A stretch of 36,067 bases of DNA from a virus: IMG/VR virus record IMGVR_UViG_3300047510_004105, positions 1-36,067 of that record, one strand, 5' to 3'. Below the pieces are notes generated by a model. That model saw nothing but the letters and a program-made list of their open reading frames with translations, was not told the DNA's origin and made no database searches. The position numbers and the translations under genes are program-made. Position 1 is the stretch's first letter. Each line of letters begins with the position of its first letter. Below are positions 8,665 to 19,169 of the stretch, piece by piece.

Positions 8665-11600
8665 TTAACCGCATGTCCAAAACGATCTCCCCCTAGCAGG
8701 TCCGAAGATTCTACAGGAAGTTCAATTTGATACTTCCAGGAATCAGTTTTTTCATAGACACCCCAATGGCCTTCGTGGTCAATACCGTCTACCCACACGC
8801 AATCACCCACTAGCCATCCGTTCAGTGGGACTAGTTGATTGATTTTTGCAGAGGAGTCGGCTCGCATTGGCTTGGCAACAAGATAGACACCGTTGCCTGA
8901 AAAACTTCTAGTTTTCTTTATTTCTGATTGATTTTTATAGATTTGTGCAGAAACTCTTGCAAGGTCTGTGACATAGGAAACTCGATAGAATCCATTAATT
9001 AGAGGATCGAGATTTTTGATTACAAAAATATCTCCAACTTCTAGTTCGTGTGGTTTATCAAAGGTCACGGATATCTGATCATCTAGATCATAAATCGCCG
9101 ATGACACATTGTTGTCTGTTTCGCTGATGCGATAAACGTTCCAGTCGTTGTCAAAATCTCGAGCTACCCAGAGTTTGAATCCCTTTCCAATCTTTGGTAA
9201 TAAACTATCCAACTCGCTGAAATTTTTGATATCAAACAAAGTGCCATTGATGTCTTCGAGGTTAACAAATCCTGCAGTAGAAATATCAACCGATGTATCA
9301 GTTCGTTCACTGCGATTGAAAAATATATCTTTTTTGTATTGACTAGTCCTGCGATAAAGATCTTTTTCTCTGATCGCCACAATCCCGGATTCGACTGTTT
9401 CTGCGGTATCTGCCAATGCTATAGTCGAGGGGTCATTGGTAAACTCGTCGTCATTTAAAACGATCTCAATTTGTGCATCGCTTTCAACTGCGCCGTACTC
9501 GCCGACTCGCAATGCCCACTCTTCATAAAGATCGAGTCCGCTAGTGACATTATTAAACTTAGCAGTGGTCAATGCATCCACTGACGAGCGAGTTCCTTTG
9601 TCCTTAATAAATCCTTGATAGAACTTGACCTGGCTTACATTGTCAAGACTAAAATCACTGAGATATGTGCGTTCACGGAATCCGATGAGTCCTGCACTAT
9701 ACTCTAATAGATTAGAATCTTCGGGGGCATTATCGATGTCGTAGATATCTTCGAACTTTTGGGCGTTGTAGGCAAAATTAGGCAGCAACCCAGTCTTGAT
9801 CGCCGATCTTTCAATCAGTCTCCACTTGGCTTGATTGAATTCTGTCGCAGCTATAATATTTTCCAGTGCCGTATAATACTGTTCTTTGAAGTTTACAATC
9901 GAGCCTTTTTTGTAGTCTTTACCGGGCAACCAAGGATCAACATCTGATGCATTGTAGATAAATCCCGGTGGATTGAGCTCACCGGACCAATCGTTGGTTT
10001 TGCTACCCACCAATTTCAAACGGAACTGTCGATTGCCTAGCTCGGGTTTGTAAATGATATCGTTGAACACCGTGCTGTTGTCAAATATCAACACATGTTC
10101 AAATTGCACTACTTCTAGTTCAGCAAAGCATATTGAGCGATCGTCAATGACAGAAATTTTAAACTCGTTGTTGGATCTCACAACCGTGAATTGATTGCTC
10201 TTGATGGTGGAAAACTGCTGATCAAGTATTTTGCTGCCGTTAATAGTGTTTTCTACATGATCAACTACACCTGCAGGTGTGCTGATCTTAAGTACATCTT
10301 TGATCGGACTCAGGATGATCAAGTTGCCATTGGTCCAACCCTGTTGACTCCAGTGCAAAAATTCCTTGACACTGAGTATCCAATCTTTCTTAGCGGACAG
10401 TACCGAATCGGTCTCAGTGAACTTGATACCTTGCCCGGTGAGATATCTTCCGTAACTGACCAAAAAGTCTACTACTTGTTGGCGCGAGGTAAATTCAAAT
10501 CCATATGGAACAACTACTTTTTTACTTTGATAATCTCGGTAGATCACCCCTCGTTGATTGATCACGTCAACTACATAAGCATTATTATTGGCCAAACTTG
10601 GAATGATTGTAAAATACGGATTAGATACATCGTAGCCCGATACTGTATATCCGTTGTTGGTTTTTTCAACAATGACTGCGCTGTAAACTATCTTCTTCAG
10701 AGGGCTAGACTTGTTGAGATGTACCGTGTAGTTTTCGTCAGGCACAATGATACTGTCATTGGTAGAGGACGGCGAACTTTGCTCAGCCAATACCTTGATA
10801 TAATTTTTGTCAGTATAGCCAGCCATTCGATAACCCAAGTTCACATCAAGATTTGTGAGCCTATGCCGCAACACCGTTGCGGGGTCTTGCCCAAGATTTT
10901 TTACATAATCTCTTATCCAGTTTAAGTAACCGGCTGTGAGTTGCGTTTTGCCATTGATAACATCACCATGTATCTTGATCGCGGCTGGTGTCACACGGCG
11001 CAAGGTATTAGAAATAACCAATTGGTCTAATTTGCTGTTTCGACTATAGGTTTTGACATCAAACAGGCTACCAAAATAAAAAGCCGGTTGTGTCAAGGCC
11101 ATGGTACGCTGCAGAGCAAAAGGATAATCGCTACTGCGTCTCCATGCGGTTTCGGCAGGTCCTTGATTGCCAATCGAAAATGCCCGACCAGCATCACTGC
11201 TGTTGAAATTACTGACTGCAAATTGGCTGGGCGGTCTTAGCGCACCGTATTCGTCCACTGGAATGATTGACAACAACGAAGGTCTTGCATATCGTTGATC
11301 GTAGCCTTGTCGTAAACCGGCATGAATATATCCCTGTGCGAGATCTTGCCATAACAACAAATTACCGCCGGTGTAGGGTGCGGCACCGTAGCGTTCGTTC
11401 CACCAGTCCGGTCTTGAACTGAATCCCAACATCTCCCAAGGATGTGTATTGGGGCGATCTGTATCATAGAAATACTTGAAAATAGCTCTCCAGGCACCGG
11501 GTATCTTGCTACCGTCGACAGTGTCTCGATATTTTGAGTAATTCCATGTCCACGGATCATTGGCTACAAAATTGTCGTTCGTGGTATAATCAATCTGGTT

Positions 11601-14600
11601 GCTGCCAGCCCATTTCAGGAAGCTACGAGAAAGCACACGATCAAACTCAGTCAATGAGTAACCGGTGTCACGAAACTTTCCTGGGATAAAATCGTGAATA
11701 TTAGCGATACTTTTATTGTAATCGAGCTTGATATTATTATAGATACGTGTTTCGAGTTCGAGCAGTAACTCATCTCGATAATCCCCAAACGAAGGAACCA
11801 TTGAACCATCGTGCCCTTGTATCACATATATCGGGGTACGGTACGTGTTGTCATAGAGCTTACCGGGCACAAATTTAGGATATAATCCCAATTTGCTCGG
11901 AGTTTCAGGAACATAACAACCATTGGTGTCAAGATAGTCAACTATTTTGATTTGGTCATCGGCGTCAAGCGGATACTCTTCGTTGATGATTACCGCGGTA
12001 CGATCTTGCGGAAAATAATAATCTTGATCTTTGATCAATTGCTTGTTATTGACATAGACCAGCACTGCACGATTGCTGAGTTCTTGATCATTAAAAACCA
12101 TTGGCAAGTCAAACTGCCGTAGCTCGGGGTTGATCACAACATCTAGATATTCTCTACGATTATCACCGTAAGGCACCATGTCTGAGTAATGCCACGAGAA
12201 CGAACTATTTTTAACAGCATTAATGGTTTTAATTATCTCGTCAACAGTTTCCGGAACTCGAGTCAGGTCAACTGATGTCAGTTTGCTAGCAGCTTCTAAA
12301 AACTTATTCTTAAATTTTGTATACTCTCGTGCAGCCAGTTCAATGCTGTCAATAAAGTTGACATTGTTGTCGATCAAGAATAAGTTACTGTAGATCGAAG
12401 GACTGGCATGCTGTAATATAGTTCCGCCATGATCCTTAAACTGTATATCTCGAAACTTGGTAAATTTTTCTTCTGTTTGATTTGTTACTCGGGTGTTCTC
12501 AACCAATTTGGTTATGTGATTTTTTAATTGTCCCAGCGTGAGATACTCAAAGTCGGCATTCTGAGAATTATAATCTAAATTAGATGGAACTTCATAATAG
12601 CCAAGTTCAGACGGTGAGTCGGAATAGATCATTATGTCAACGATGGCGCCAGTGGTCAACAAAGATGAAAGTACGCGAACAGCCTGGCGTGCACCTACCA
12701 CTTCGTAAATATACTGATACTCTTTGATCAATTCATTGTTGACAAATACCTTAATGAAAGGTATTTGCTGACTGGTATTGGAGGAAACATCAACTTCAAA
12801 ATAATTGGTTGTACCATCGAACACATGGGAAAAGATCTGATACTGATGGGATTTTTCTTTGGCTTTGATCCAGATATTCCTGGTTTGCGTTTCATCGCGA
12901 TTGATGTAATTTAATAGATACCCACTATTGACCTTGATTGTTGCTTCTTTTGTGCCGTCGAGAAAAGTCATTGACGAATTATCAAAATCGTTGCTGAACT
13001 CTATGTCGCCTACACTGTTGAAATTGCGATAGCTCAAAGGGAATCCCAACACAGGGTCCGGCTTTCCAATTCCGGTTTTGTACGAAAAGATACGGGATCC
13101 ACCAAAAGTCGAATTGGGGTACTTAGTCACGTCTCCGAAGCTGGTGTTGTTTTCGTCAACGATGTCAAACAATGGTGCTTGATTTATTGAGGATTTTTGT
13201 ATACCTTTAATCCAAAGATCTCCGTCATACCAGAAATTCAATCCTGCATTAAGTCCTCCCAATACAATGACTGTGCTGTTTGGTTTTACTGTAAATGCAC
13301 TGGGGGTGAGGTGAGGCACACGTATAGGATCTCCGTTACTGTCTTCGTCGTTGCCGATGTCCTCCATGCTCAATCGATAAACAGTGTTTCTTACTGTAGG
13401 ATCTTCGTCTCCGGCAAATATCACTGATTTATCGTCAGCAATATCGATGAGTTTTTGCCAGTATGAATTATTGTTTCTAGGATCTTGCTTGATGTTCATT
13501 ACGGCACGATACAATCTACCTTGCCATGCTGCGTATTGATTTTCTAATATTGTGTTGGCTATGCCTGTCGAATAATCCACAAAGACATCAATTTTTTTCC
13601 AAGTGGTAGTGATATCGGGAGATATTTGCAGAGATCCGTTGGGAGAGATACAGGCATAGTACTCGTTGTTGTAGTAAACAGCATCGAACTGTTGATATTC
13701 AGTGCTGGAGTCAAACTCATCAATGTTTTCACGATTCCATATTATTGGTTCCCAATATGTGGTATTGGTGGGAAGATTTCCATCGGTGGTGGTCAGTGCT
13801 CGATAGATCCGATCAAGATATTTCACTACATTGTCTTGCCGATAGGCTTGTGTCCCACTGTAGAAAGGCAGATTGTAGAGATTTTGCCAGTTACTGTCAT
13901 TTCCGGGAACCTGCTGTAAATCGATGCGAGCTCGATAAACCTTGTTTTCAAGCACCACGACTTCGTCTTTGGTGTAATGCTGTAATTCATCGTACTGCTT
14001 GCCATTTCCTTCGATCTGAGAAAATGCATCGGTGACATAAAAATCTAGGTAGTCCACAGGTGGCAGACCTTGCCTGCCAAAATTAAATAATTGTAGATCT
14101 GCCTCGAACTCAATGATGGGGCGATTGGCACGATATCGTTGGTCGGGTAAACTAATGGTTTTGTTGTATGCGGCTGTTGCCTTTAGTACATCAATGTGGA
14201 ACCAACGATTACTACGCGACCATGCGTTAAGATCTCGGCTTCCACGATTGATCGTGAGATAATCCATTGATCCCAGTGCACCTGCATATGATTCGGGATT
14301 TATAAGTGTGTTGACTTCTATCAATCTAATAGATTTACCAACTCCTTCAACATAAAATTCTTTGAGTCGATAATCAGATGGTATCACTTTATTGTCAAAA
14401 CTTATTTTCAGTCCATTGGTAAATTCTACCCCATTGGGGCTGGTGTAATTTTTTTCACCTAGTATATCGTTGTTGACATCGATGGCAAAATTATCAGGAT
14501 CAACGATGCGTATTTCGCCAACAAACGACGGATCCTGGCTGTCTTGATAAAATAATCGATCTAAGTTGGCTGTGATGTTAGGAACCGTACGATAGATCCC

Positions 14601-15749
14601 GTCAAAGTCAGTGTAAAATTCTCTGGATGCATTTTCTTTGCCGCGGCGAACGAAAACTTTTTGATTCTTTTCGACTACGGTTGATTGGGTCAATTTAATG
14701 ACATGATCCCTTCCGCTGGGAATCAATTGTATCCTCCAAAGATTCCGTCTCAATGCTGTTGGAATAGTCTCGGATACAACAACATCATAGGGATATACAT
14801 CAAAAATTTCATCGTTGGTCCAAAACACATCGTCGATGTCTTCATTGATGAATATTATAAATTTTCCCTCTAAATCAGCAGGAGTGCGATACCCGTCAAT
14901 GCCGTCGGGGTGGCTTCTTAAAAATTCTCTTAGGCTGTGGTCCTGTATATCTACATAACTGATATCAGTGGCTAGATCAGCTACGGCAGCCATAGTCATG
15001 GACGTAAATTTATCTTGCGCAGATGCTTGTGGAACACGGAAAGTCACTGTTCCTTGATCAATTCCGTTGTTCGATACTCCCAATACATCTCTCGTCGAGA
15101 TATTGGATTGTGTTTTTTTCTTGCCCGAAGATCCCGGCTCACTTTGTATCCAGAAACGATGACCTGGCTGATTTAACTGGAATCTATATGTTCCTCCTCG
15201 ACTCAGTATCATAACAGGATTAGATTCTGTGCCTTTGCTGGAAAAATTAAATCCATTAACAGACAGATTACGTGTGACTCGATACTCCCCCTCGTTGTCA
15301 ACTGACCCAGCAAATACACTTACTGCCTCAGGTCCAGCAGGCACCCAGTAATAGTTGTTGAAATTGATGAACTTGTCAAAATCAAAACCGCCGTCAAACG
15401 TGTAAAATTCATTGCGGAATAAACGATCATGATTGTTGGTTATTCCACCGTAATACTCAATTTTTTGCAGTAAGTCGGGGTATGAAGAAAAGAAATCAAC
15501 ACGGTTTGCGTAATCGTCTTTGACAACAACACAGGGTTCAAGCTGATAGTTTTGTCTCGTTGAGGCAGGTTCGCTGATATAATTGTCAGATGGTTTAAAA
15601 GTAGGGGTAACCCGGCGACCAATATAGCCATTGATTTTCTTAAAATTTGGCTCGCTGATCAGCTGATCAACGGTGGCGGCCAAGAATTTTTTATTGGCAT
15701 CGGTCCTGAAAATCTCAGGTAAAAAGTTCAACGTTCTAGTAGCGGCCAT
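8628..15749 (-). CDS. Giant virion structural protein (baseplate region), N-terminal part
   Basis: The product is 2373 residues from an ATG 7 bases after gp6. The N-terminus (TLNFLPEIFRTDANKKFLAA) matches my memory of large baseplate-associated proteins in aquatic T4-like phages; in T4 this position belongs to gp7, but homology is unproven. Around 170-240 is a cupredoxin-like stretch (GGTYRFQLNQPGHRFWIQSE ... STRDVLGVSNNG). Around 590-770 are four short repeats of the chitin-binding CBM5/12 type (for example YRQDNVVKYLDRIYRAL followed by YWEPI), with a fifth near 1950-1976 (YKKGSIVNFKEQYYTAL ... KWRLI). Such modules suggest glycan contact. The C-terminus ends inside an FG-GAP repeat (GGDRFGHAVKINSQRDLIVA), so the stop at 8628 probably truncates a larger protein that continues in the next ORF. 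Confidence 0.8.
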   Translation of the reverse strand: MAATRTLNFLPEIFRTDANKKFLAATVDQLISEPNFKKINGYIGRRVTPTFKPSDNYISEPASTRQNYQLEPCVVVKDDYANRVDFFSSYPDLLQKIEYYGGITNNHDRLFRNEFYTFDGGFDFDKFINFNNYYWVPAGPEAVSVFAGSVDNEGEYRVTRNLSVNGFNFSSKGTESNPVMILSRGGTYRFQLNQPGHRFWIQSEPGSSGKKKTQSNISTRDVLGVSNNGIDQGTVTFRVPQASAQDKFTSMTMAAVADLATDISYVDIQDHSLREFLRSHPDGIDGYRTPADLEGKFIIFINEDIDDVFWTNDEIFDVYPYDVVVSETIPTALRRNLWRIQLIPSGRDHVIKLTQSTVVEKNQKVFVRRGKENASREFYTDFDGIYRTVPNITANLDRLFYQDSQDPSFVGEIRIVDPDNFAIDVNNDILGEKNYTSPNGVEFTNGLKISFDNKVIPSDYRLKEFYVEGVGKSIRLIEVNTLINPESYAGALGSMDYLTINRGSRDLNAWSRSNRWFHIDVLKATAAYNKTISLPDQRYRANRPIIEFEADLQLFNFGRQGLPPVDYLDFYVTDAFSQIEGNGKQYDELQHYTKDEVVVLENKVYRARIDLQQVPGNDSNWQNLYNLPFYSGTQAYRQDNVVKYLDRIYRALTTTDGNLPTNTTYWEPIIWNRENIDEFDSSTEYQQFDAVYYNNEYYACISPNGSLQISPDITTTWKKIDVFVDYSTGIANTILENQYAAWQGRLYRAVMNIKQDPRNNNSYWQKLIDIADDKSVIFAGDEDPTVRNTVYRLSMEDIGNDEDSNGDPIRVPHLTPSAFTVKPNSTVIVLGGLNAGLNFWYDGDLWIKGIQKSSINQAPLFDIVDENNTSFGDVTKYPNSTFGGSRIFSYKTGIGKPDPVLGFPLSYRNFNSVGDIEFSNDFDNSSMTFLDGTKEATIKVNSGYLLNYINRDETQTRNIWIKAKEKSHQYQIFSHVFDGTTNYFEVDVSSNTSQQIPFIKVFVNNELIKEYQYIYEVVGARQAVRVLSSLLTTGAIVDIMIYSDSPSELGYYEVPSNLDYNSQNADFEYLTLGQLKNHITKLVENTRVTNQTEEKFTKFRDIQFKDHGGTILQHASPSIYSNLFLIDNNVNFIDSIELAAREYTKFKNKFLEAASKLTSVDLTRVPETVDEIIKTINAVKNSSFSWHYSDMVPYGDNRREYLDVVINPELRQFDLPMVFNDQELSNRAVLVYVNNKQLIKDQDYYFPQDRTAVIINEEYPLDADDQIKIVDYLDTNGCYVPETPSKLGLYPKFVPGKLYDNTYRTPIYVIQGHDGSMVPSFGDYRDELLLELETRIYNNIKLDYNKSIANIHDFIPGKFRDTGYSLTEFDRVLSRSFLKWAGSNQIDYTTNDNFVANDPWTWNYSKYRDTVDGSKIPGAWRAIFKYFYDTDRPNTHPWEMLGFSSRPDWWNERYGAAPYTGGNLLLWQDLAQGYIHAGLRQGYDQRYARPSLLSIIPVDEYGALRPPSQFAVSNFNSSDAGRAFSIGNQGPAETAWRRSSDYPFALQRTMALTQPAFYFGSLFDVKTYSRNSKLDQLVISNTLRRVTPAAIKIHGDVINGKTQLTAGYLNWIRDYVKNLGQDPATVLRHRLTNLDVNLGYRMAGYTDKNYIKVLAEQSSPSSTNDSIIVPDENYTVHLNKSSPLKKIVYSAVIVEKTNNGYTVSGYDVSNPYFTIIPSLANNNAYVVDVINQRGVIYRDYQSKKVVVPYGFEFTSRQQVVDFLVSYGRYLTGQGIKFTETDSVLSAKKDWILSVKEFLHWSQQGWTNGNLIILSPIKDVLKISTPAGVVDHVENTINGSKILDQQFSTIKSNQFTVVRSNNEFKISVIDDRSICFAELEVVQFEHVLIFDNSTVFNDIIYKPELGNRQFRLKLVGSKTNDWSGELNPPGFIYNASDVDPWLPGKDYKKGSIVNFKEQYYTALENIIAATEFNQAKWRLIERSAIKTGLLPNFAYNAQKFEDIYDIDNAPEDSNLLEYSAGLIGFRERTYLSDFSLDNVSQVKFYQGFIKDKGTRSSVDALTTAKFNNVTSGLDLYEEWALRVGEYGAVESDAQIEIVLNDDEFTNDPSTIALADTAETVESGIVAIREKDLYRRTSQYKKDIFFNRSERTDTSVDISTAGFVNLEDINGTLFDIKNFSELDSLLPKIGKGFKLWVARDFDNDWNVYRISETDNNVSSAIYDLDDQISVTFDKPHELEVGDIFVIKNLDPLINGFYRVSYVTDLARVSAQIYKNQSEIKKTRSFSGNGVYLVAKPMRADSSAKINQLVPLNGWLVGDCVWVDGIDHEGHWGVYEKTDSWKYQIELPVESSDLLGGDRFGHAVKINSQRDLIVAT

Positions 15750-15756
15750 TTTTATT

Positions 15757-18700
15757 TCACTGGTTTACAATATTTAAGCCAGCTGAAATCTGGTTAAGTT
15801 GCGAGGCAGTAATCGATGATATAATTTCTACATCGTCGACTGTGGCAGCCGAAACTATGATCTCATCGGGCTCGGCATTTATCTGATATAGGCTACCAAA
15901 TGCCACATTATTGTCAGCGGCAACAATAACCACCGATGCAATATCTGGGCTGAGACGATTGTGCAAGTAGGCACTCAGTTCCGAGAAATAAAATGTTTCG
16001 CCAAAGTCCCAATTGGCTATGTCAAAATAGGCATTGACTGCTGCGATCAAAGATGTCTTGATGTCGCTGTCGCTGATAATGAGATTGGGGTTCTTGACCA
16101 CTTTGAACTTTGCTCTCAAAGACGATTCGGCTCTCGATCCAAAGATAGGTTTGAATTTAGCCGAGTTGTAGATTATCGTATCGCTCATGGCTTTGAAATT
16201 TTCAAGGCTGCTAAATTCTAATTTTAAGCTTTCGCTAGTGGGCTCGCCGGGCTTGACAACAGTATTTGACGAATCTTTGATCCACGACAAATAATCTGTG
16301 GCATAGGATTTCGTCAGTATAAAAAGATCTACGATGTTGTTGGGGCTTGGATCAATCCTACGCTGATTTGGACTATTGTGCCGATACTGGAAATTTAAAT
16401 CCGATCTTCCGGCACGAGCCCGATAATTGGACAATTCTTCAAGCACAGTCGATGATTGATAGAATTTATTTTCTAAATTGGCATAAAATATCTGCCCGCT
16501 GGGATACTGGTTGCGCGAAGATAGTATTTCGTCACGGGTAGGCAAGCTGGCAACCACAGATGAAGATGGTACAGGACGATAGTTTTCAAACAGATCTGAA
16601 TAGGTATCTGCTACAAAAAACACAAACTTTTCTGCCGGGTTGACCTCGGGCGCCACTATTAATTCAAACAAATCAGGATTGTCGGGCACGCCATCGCTGT
16701 CGCTGTCGGGGAAAGTCAATAAGATTTTGCTATTATTGACATAACCATCTGACTCAATGATACTTTTATAAACATACCAAGACAGATCATTAGTTAACGC
16801 TTTTGAGGAATCGGGTTCGGTGTTAAATCTCAATACTTTGATAAAGTCGTTGATGGTACGACCGGTGCGGGAATCAAATACTTTGACTTTTTCATCAAAA
16901 TAAAATTTTGTGTCGACAAAGCTTTCAAAGTAATAATCAAGCCCACGATGTTCTACTATGTATTGAGTACCATCAAAGGTAAATTTTACAAGCCAGCTGG
17001 TATCTAAGGCACGGCCGGTGGTGTCACCAGCATTGGTCTCGGAGTATGTTGCGCCACCAAGATCATTGTTTTCTATTATGTGCCACAATGTGGTATTGAC
17101 ATCATATCTCAGACCAAAGTTTTTGTAGGTACGAATATAGTCGGCAATGATTTTAATAAAATTATCCGAAGATATTTGATCTGTTAGGTTGTTTTTAAAA
17201 GCAGGAATAATTTCATCAGGCAGAGCGCCGCTTGGAACCAGCTGATTCAATGACAAAGAATTGTCTTGCTGGGTACGCACGACCGCGGCATAGATATATC
17301 GACGATCAGTTTCTCTATGTGGTTCGCCAGTGACTATTTCTCCCGATCCTGTGAAATATTTTCCGGTGCCGGCTGCAAAACGCACCATTGCACCATTGAT
17401 CAAATATTTCAAAGATGTCGACGAGTTTGCTCCGATGGAAGCGATGGTGTTGTTGCTGGTGAAGCGCAGGCGTCCAGTGTTCAAATTGGTGGACGTGCCG
17501 GTTGACTCCCATACTAGGCCTGTCAGTGCCGGCCTTGTTATCTTAGAATAGTGATAGTGCTGTAGGCTCTTTCCGCTTATCAGTGGTTTTATTTGGTTGT
17601 AGATTACTGTAAAAATTTCATTAGTGGTTTGGAATGAAAAACGAAAATCTTTGATATATTCGTCGCGATAGAGAATTCCATCACTGGCATAGATATTGGT
17701 AGAACTGTATTTGCCCGTGACATCTAGCACATCAAGGAAGCGGCTCACTCCCGAACTGGTGCGATTTACTGCTTTGGCCTTGAGTACCGTACTGAATGCA
17801 GTGTAGGGCAATATGTTATAGTCCTCACCGGTGATCATCCTGTTCTGTGTGTAGTATTGCTGGGGTGCTTTGGTACGAATCTCTTCAAGAGTTTCGCGTG
17901 CGGTAGCGTTGGCTACAGTGTAATTTAAGCTCACACGCAGAGTCAATGTTTCGGTGCGACCCAAGCGACTCACATATGTGATGGGAATAGAGATGTTTTG
18001 CATCTCGTCGGGAGTGATTTTATAGGTGAGCCCGTTGCTTTGACGATAATAAAAGCGGAACGATCCTCTTGGCGAGTTAGCAAATGCACCATCACCAAAT
18101 ACCAAATCAACTTGGTCTCCCACCCGGCTATTGATTTGATAGAGGTTGCGATCGGAATTTTTATTATAGGCAATATTGATGCCGGCCACTGCAGGCACCT
18201 TAGACCAGTTTTCAGTCACGGCTCCTTGGGCATTCAGAGCATACAACCAAGTGTCGGTGTTGTTGATGTTGTCAAAATTAATATTGATCACCCTATTAGG
18301 CAAGGATTCATTGATCGTGAAATCAACGCTGTTGAGAGATCCCTGCTTGAAGTAGACAAAATAACCGGTATTATTGGAACTGTTTCCGAGATTGTCGTTG
18401 CGATAAAGCAAGTTGAACTTGACTGTGGGTTTTGGTTCAGCTTCGTAGATATAGGTCTCTCCACCGGTGGTAGCCGAAACTGCCTCAAAAGTCGTATTGG
18501 CTCCTTCAACTGTTGAACTAAAACGATAGACTGGTACAGTTCCCGGTTCAATGGTTACAGAATATTCGTCGGTGCGTATGTTGTTGATGACTTGGCTGTT
18601 GCCGGGTTTGCCAATGATTTGGCTATTGACCAAAGCTGCATTCAGCACAGTATTAAATTGCTCTTGCCAATTGTCGTTGGTGGAATCGTTCCAGGAAATG

Positions 18701-19122
18701 ATGAGATTAGCGAGGTCTGTGCCGTTGCTGTCAGTCACTGACTCTGTGGTCGAGACTGAATCAATCTTGAGCAATCCCGAAGCAGGTATATTACGCTTGG
18801 GGCTGTAGTTGATCATCCTTGCAAGCTTCAATACCGAATCCCTGCGCTCGGCGGTGTCAATGAAATTTTCTCGGGCATTTAAGTCTGTTCTAAAAGCCAA
18901 GCTCTGTCCCAGAAAAGCGATGAGGTCGATCAGCGCGACGTACTCTGAGCTTTCTAAAAAATCATTGAAGTCTTCGGGATAGTAGATGCGCAAGTAATCA
19001 ATCATAGTCTTGCGCAGAGTTTCAAAGTCGTAGCTCTGGAAATCGGCTTCTTTGAAGGTCTGATAGATTTTGGTCCAGTCTTGCTGGACTAATAAATTTG
19101 TTTGTCTAGTTGTCAGGGCCAT
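15757..19122 (-). CDS. gp6: Baseplate wedge subunit gp6 (enlarged)
   Basis: The product is 1121 residues. The N-terminal segment, LLVQQDWTKIYQTFKEADFQ then the region with LRIYYPEDFNDFLESSEYVA and FRTDLNARENFIDTA, is the signature of gp6 in T4-like phages. gp6 forms the inner wedge ring that links wedges around the hub and transmits the contraction signal. It directly follows gp25, its usual neighbour and partner. T4 gp6 is about 660 residues, so this copy is much longer. The extra material is mostly in the middle and C-terminal half, including acidic beta-type segments (FPDSDSDGVPDNPDLFELIV near 800). The gap before the ATG is 47 bases and contains GGTAAATA and GGTAAAG. The gp6 identity is firm for the N-terminal third, and the rest is assigned by continuity. 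Confidence 0.9.
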   Translation of the reverse strand: MALTTRQTNLLVQQDWTKIYQTFKEADFQSYDFETLRKTMIDYLRIYYPEDFNDFLESSEYVALIDLIAFLGQSLAFRTDLNARENFIDTAERRDSVLKLARMINYSPKRNIPASGLLKIDSVSTTESVTDSNGTDLANLIISWNDSTNDNWQEQFNTVLNAALVNSQIIGKPGNSQVINNIRTDEYSVTIEPGTVPVYRFSSTVEGANTTFEAVSATTGGETYIYEAEPKPTVKFNLLYRNDNLGNSSNNTGYFVYFKQGSLNSVDFTINESLPNRVININFDNINNTDTWLYALNAQGAVTENWSKVPAVAGINIAYNKNSDRNLYQINSRVGDQVDLVFGDGAFANSPRGSFRFYYRQSNGLTYKITPDEMQNISIPITYVSRLGRTETLTLRVSLNYTVANATARETLEEIRTKAPQQYYTQNRMITGEDYNILPYTAFSTVLKAKAVNRTSSGVSRFLDVLDVTGKYSSTNIYASDGILYRDEYIKDFRFSFQTTNEIFTVIYNQIKPLISGKSLQHYHYSKITRPALTGLVWESTGTSTNLNTGRLRFTSNNTIASIGANSSTSLKYLINGAMVRFAAGTGKYFTGSGEIVTGEPHRETDRRYIYAAVVRTQQDNSLSLNQLVPSGALPDEIIPAFKNNLTDQISSDNFIKIIADYIRTYKNFGLRYDVNTTLWHIIENNDLGGATYSETNAGDTTGRALDTSWLVKFTFDGTQYIVEHRGLDYYFESFVDTKFYFDEKVKVFDSRTGRTINDFIKVLRFNTEPDSSKALTNDLSWYVYKSIIESDGYVNNSKILLTFPDSDSDGVPDNPDLFELIVAPEVNPAEKFVFFVADTYSDLFENYRPVPSSSVVASLPTRDEILSSRNQYPSGQIFYANLENKFYQSSTVLEELSNYRARAGRSDLNFQYRHNSPNQRRIDPSPNNIVDLFILTKSYATDYLSWIKDSSNTVVKPGEPTSESLKLEFSSLENFKAMSDTIIYNSAKFKPIFGSRAESSLRAKFKVVKNPNLIISDSDIKTSLIAAVNAYFDIANWDFGETFYFSELSAYLHNRLSPDIASVVIVAADNNVAFGSLYQINAEPDEIIVSAATVDDVEIISSITASQLNQISAGLNIVNQ

Positions 19123-19140
19123 AATCTTTACCGTTTTTGT

Positions 19141-19148
19141 TATTTACC
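19141..19148 (-). promoter_or_regulatory. Weak late-promoter-like box upstream of gp6 (GGTAAATA)
   Basis: On the minus strand the 47-base gap between gp25 and gp6 contains GGTAAATA, two mismatches from T4 TATAAATA and one from the GATAAATA boxes elsewhere in this window. A start site about 6-7 bases downstream would leave only a ~12-base leader containing GGTAAAG. It is the only sizeable gap inside the gp48-to-gp6 block, which makes a regulatory element plausible, but the match is weak. Confidence 0.25.
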
Positions 19149-19169
19149 GTGAGTTAAAAACGGCTATTA

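Noticed and set aside
10191-10925. 244-residue plus-strand ORF opposite the 2373-residue gene
   Set aside because: It is antisense to well-supported coding sequence and shows no domain pattern; long antisense frames are expected from the codon bias of the real strand.
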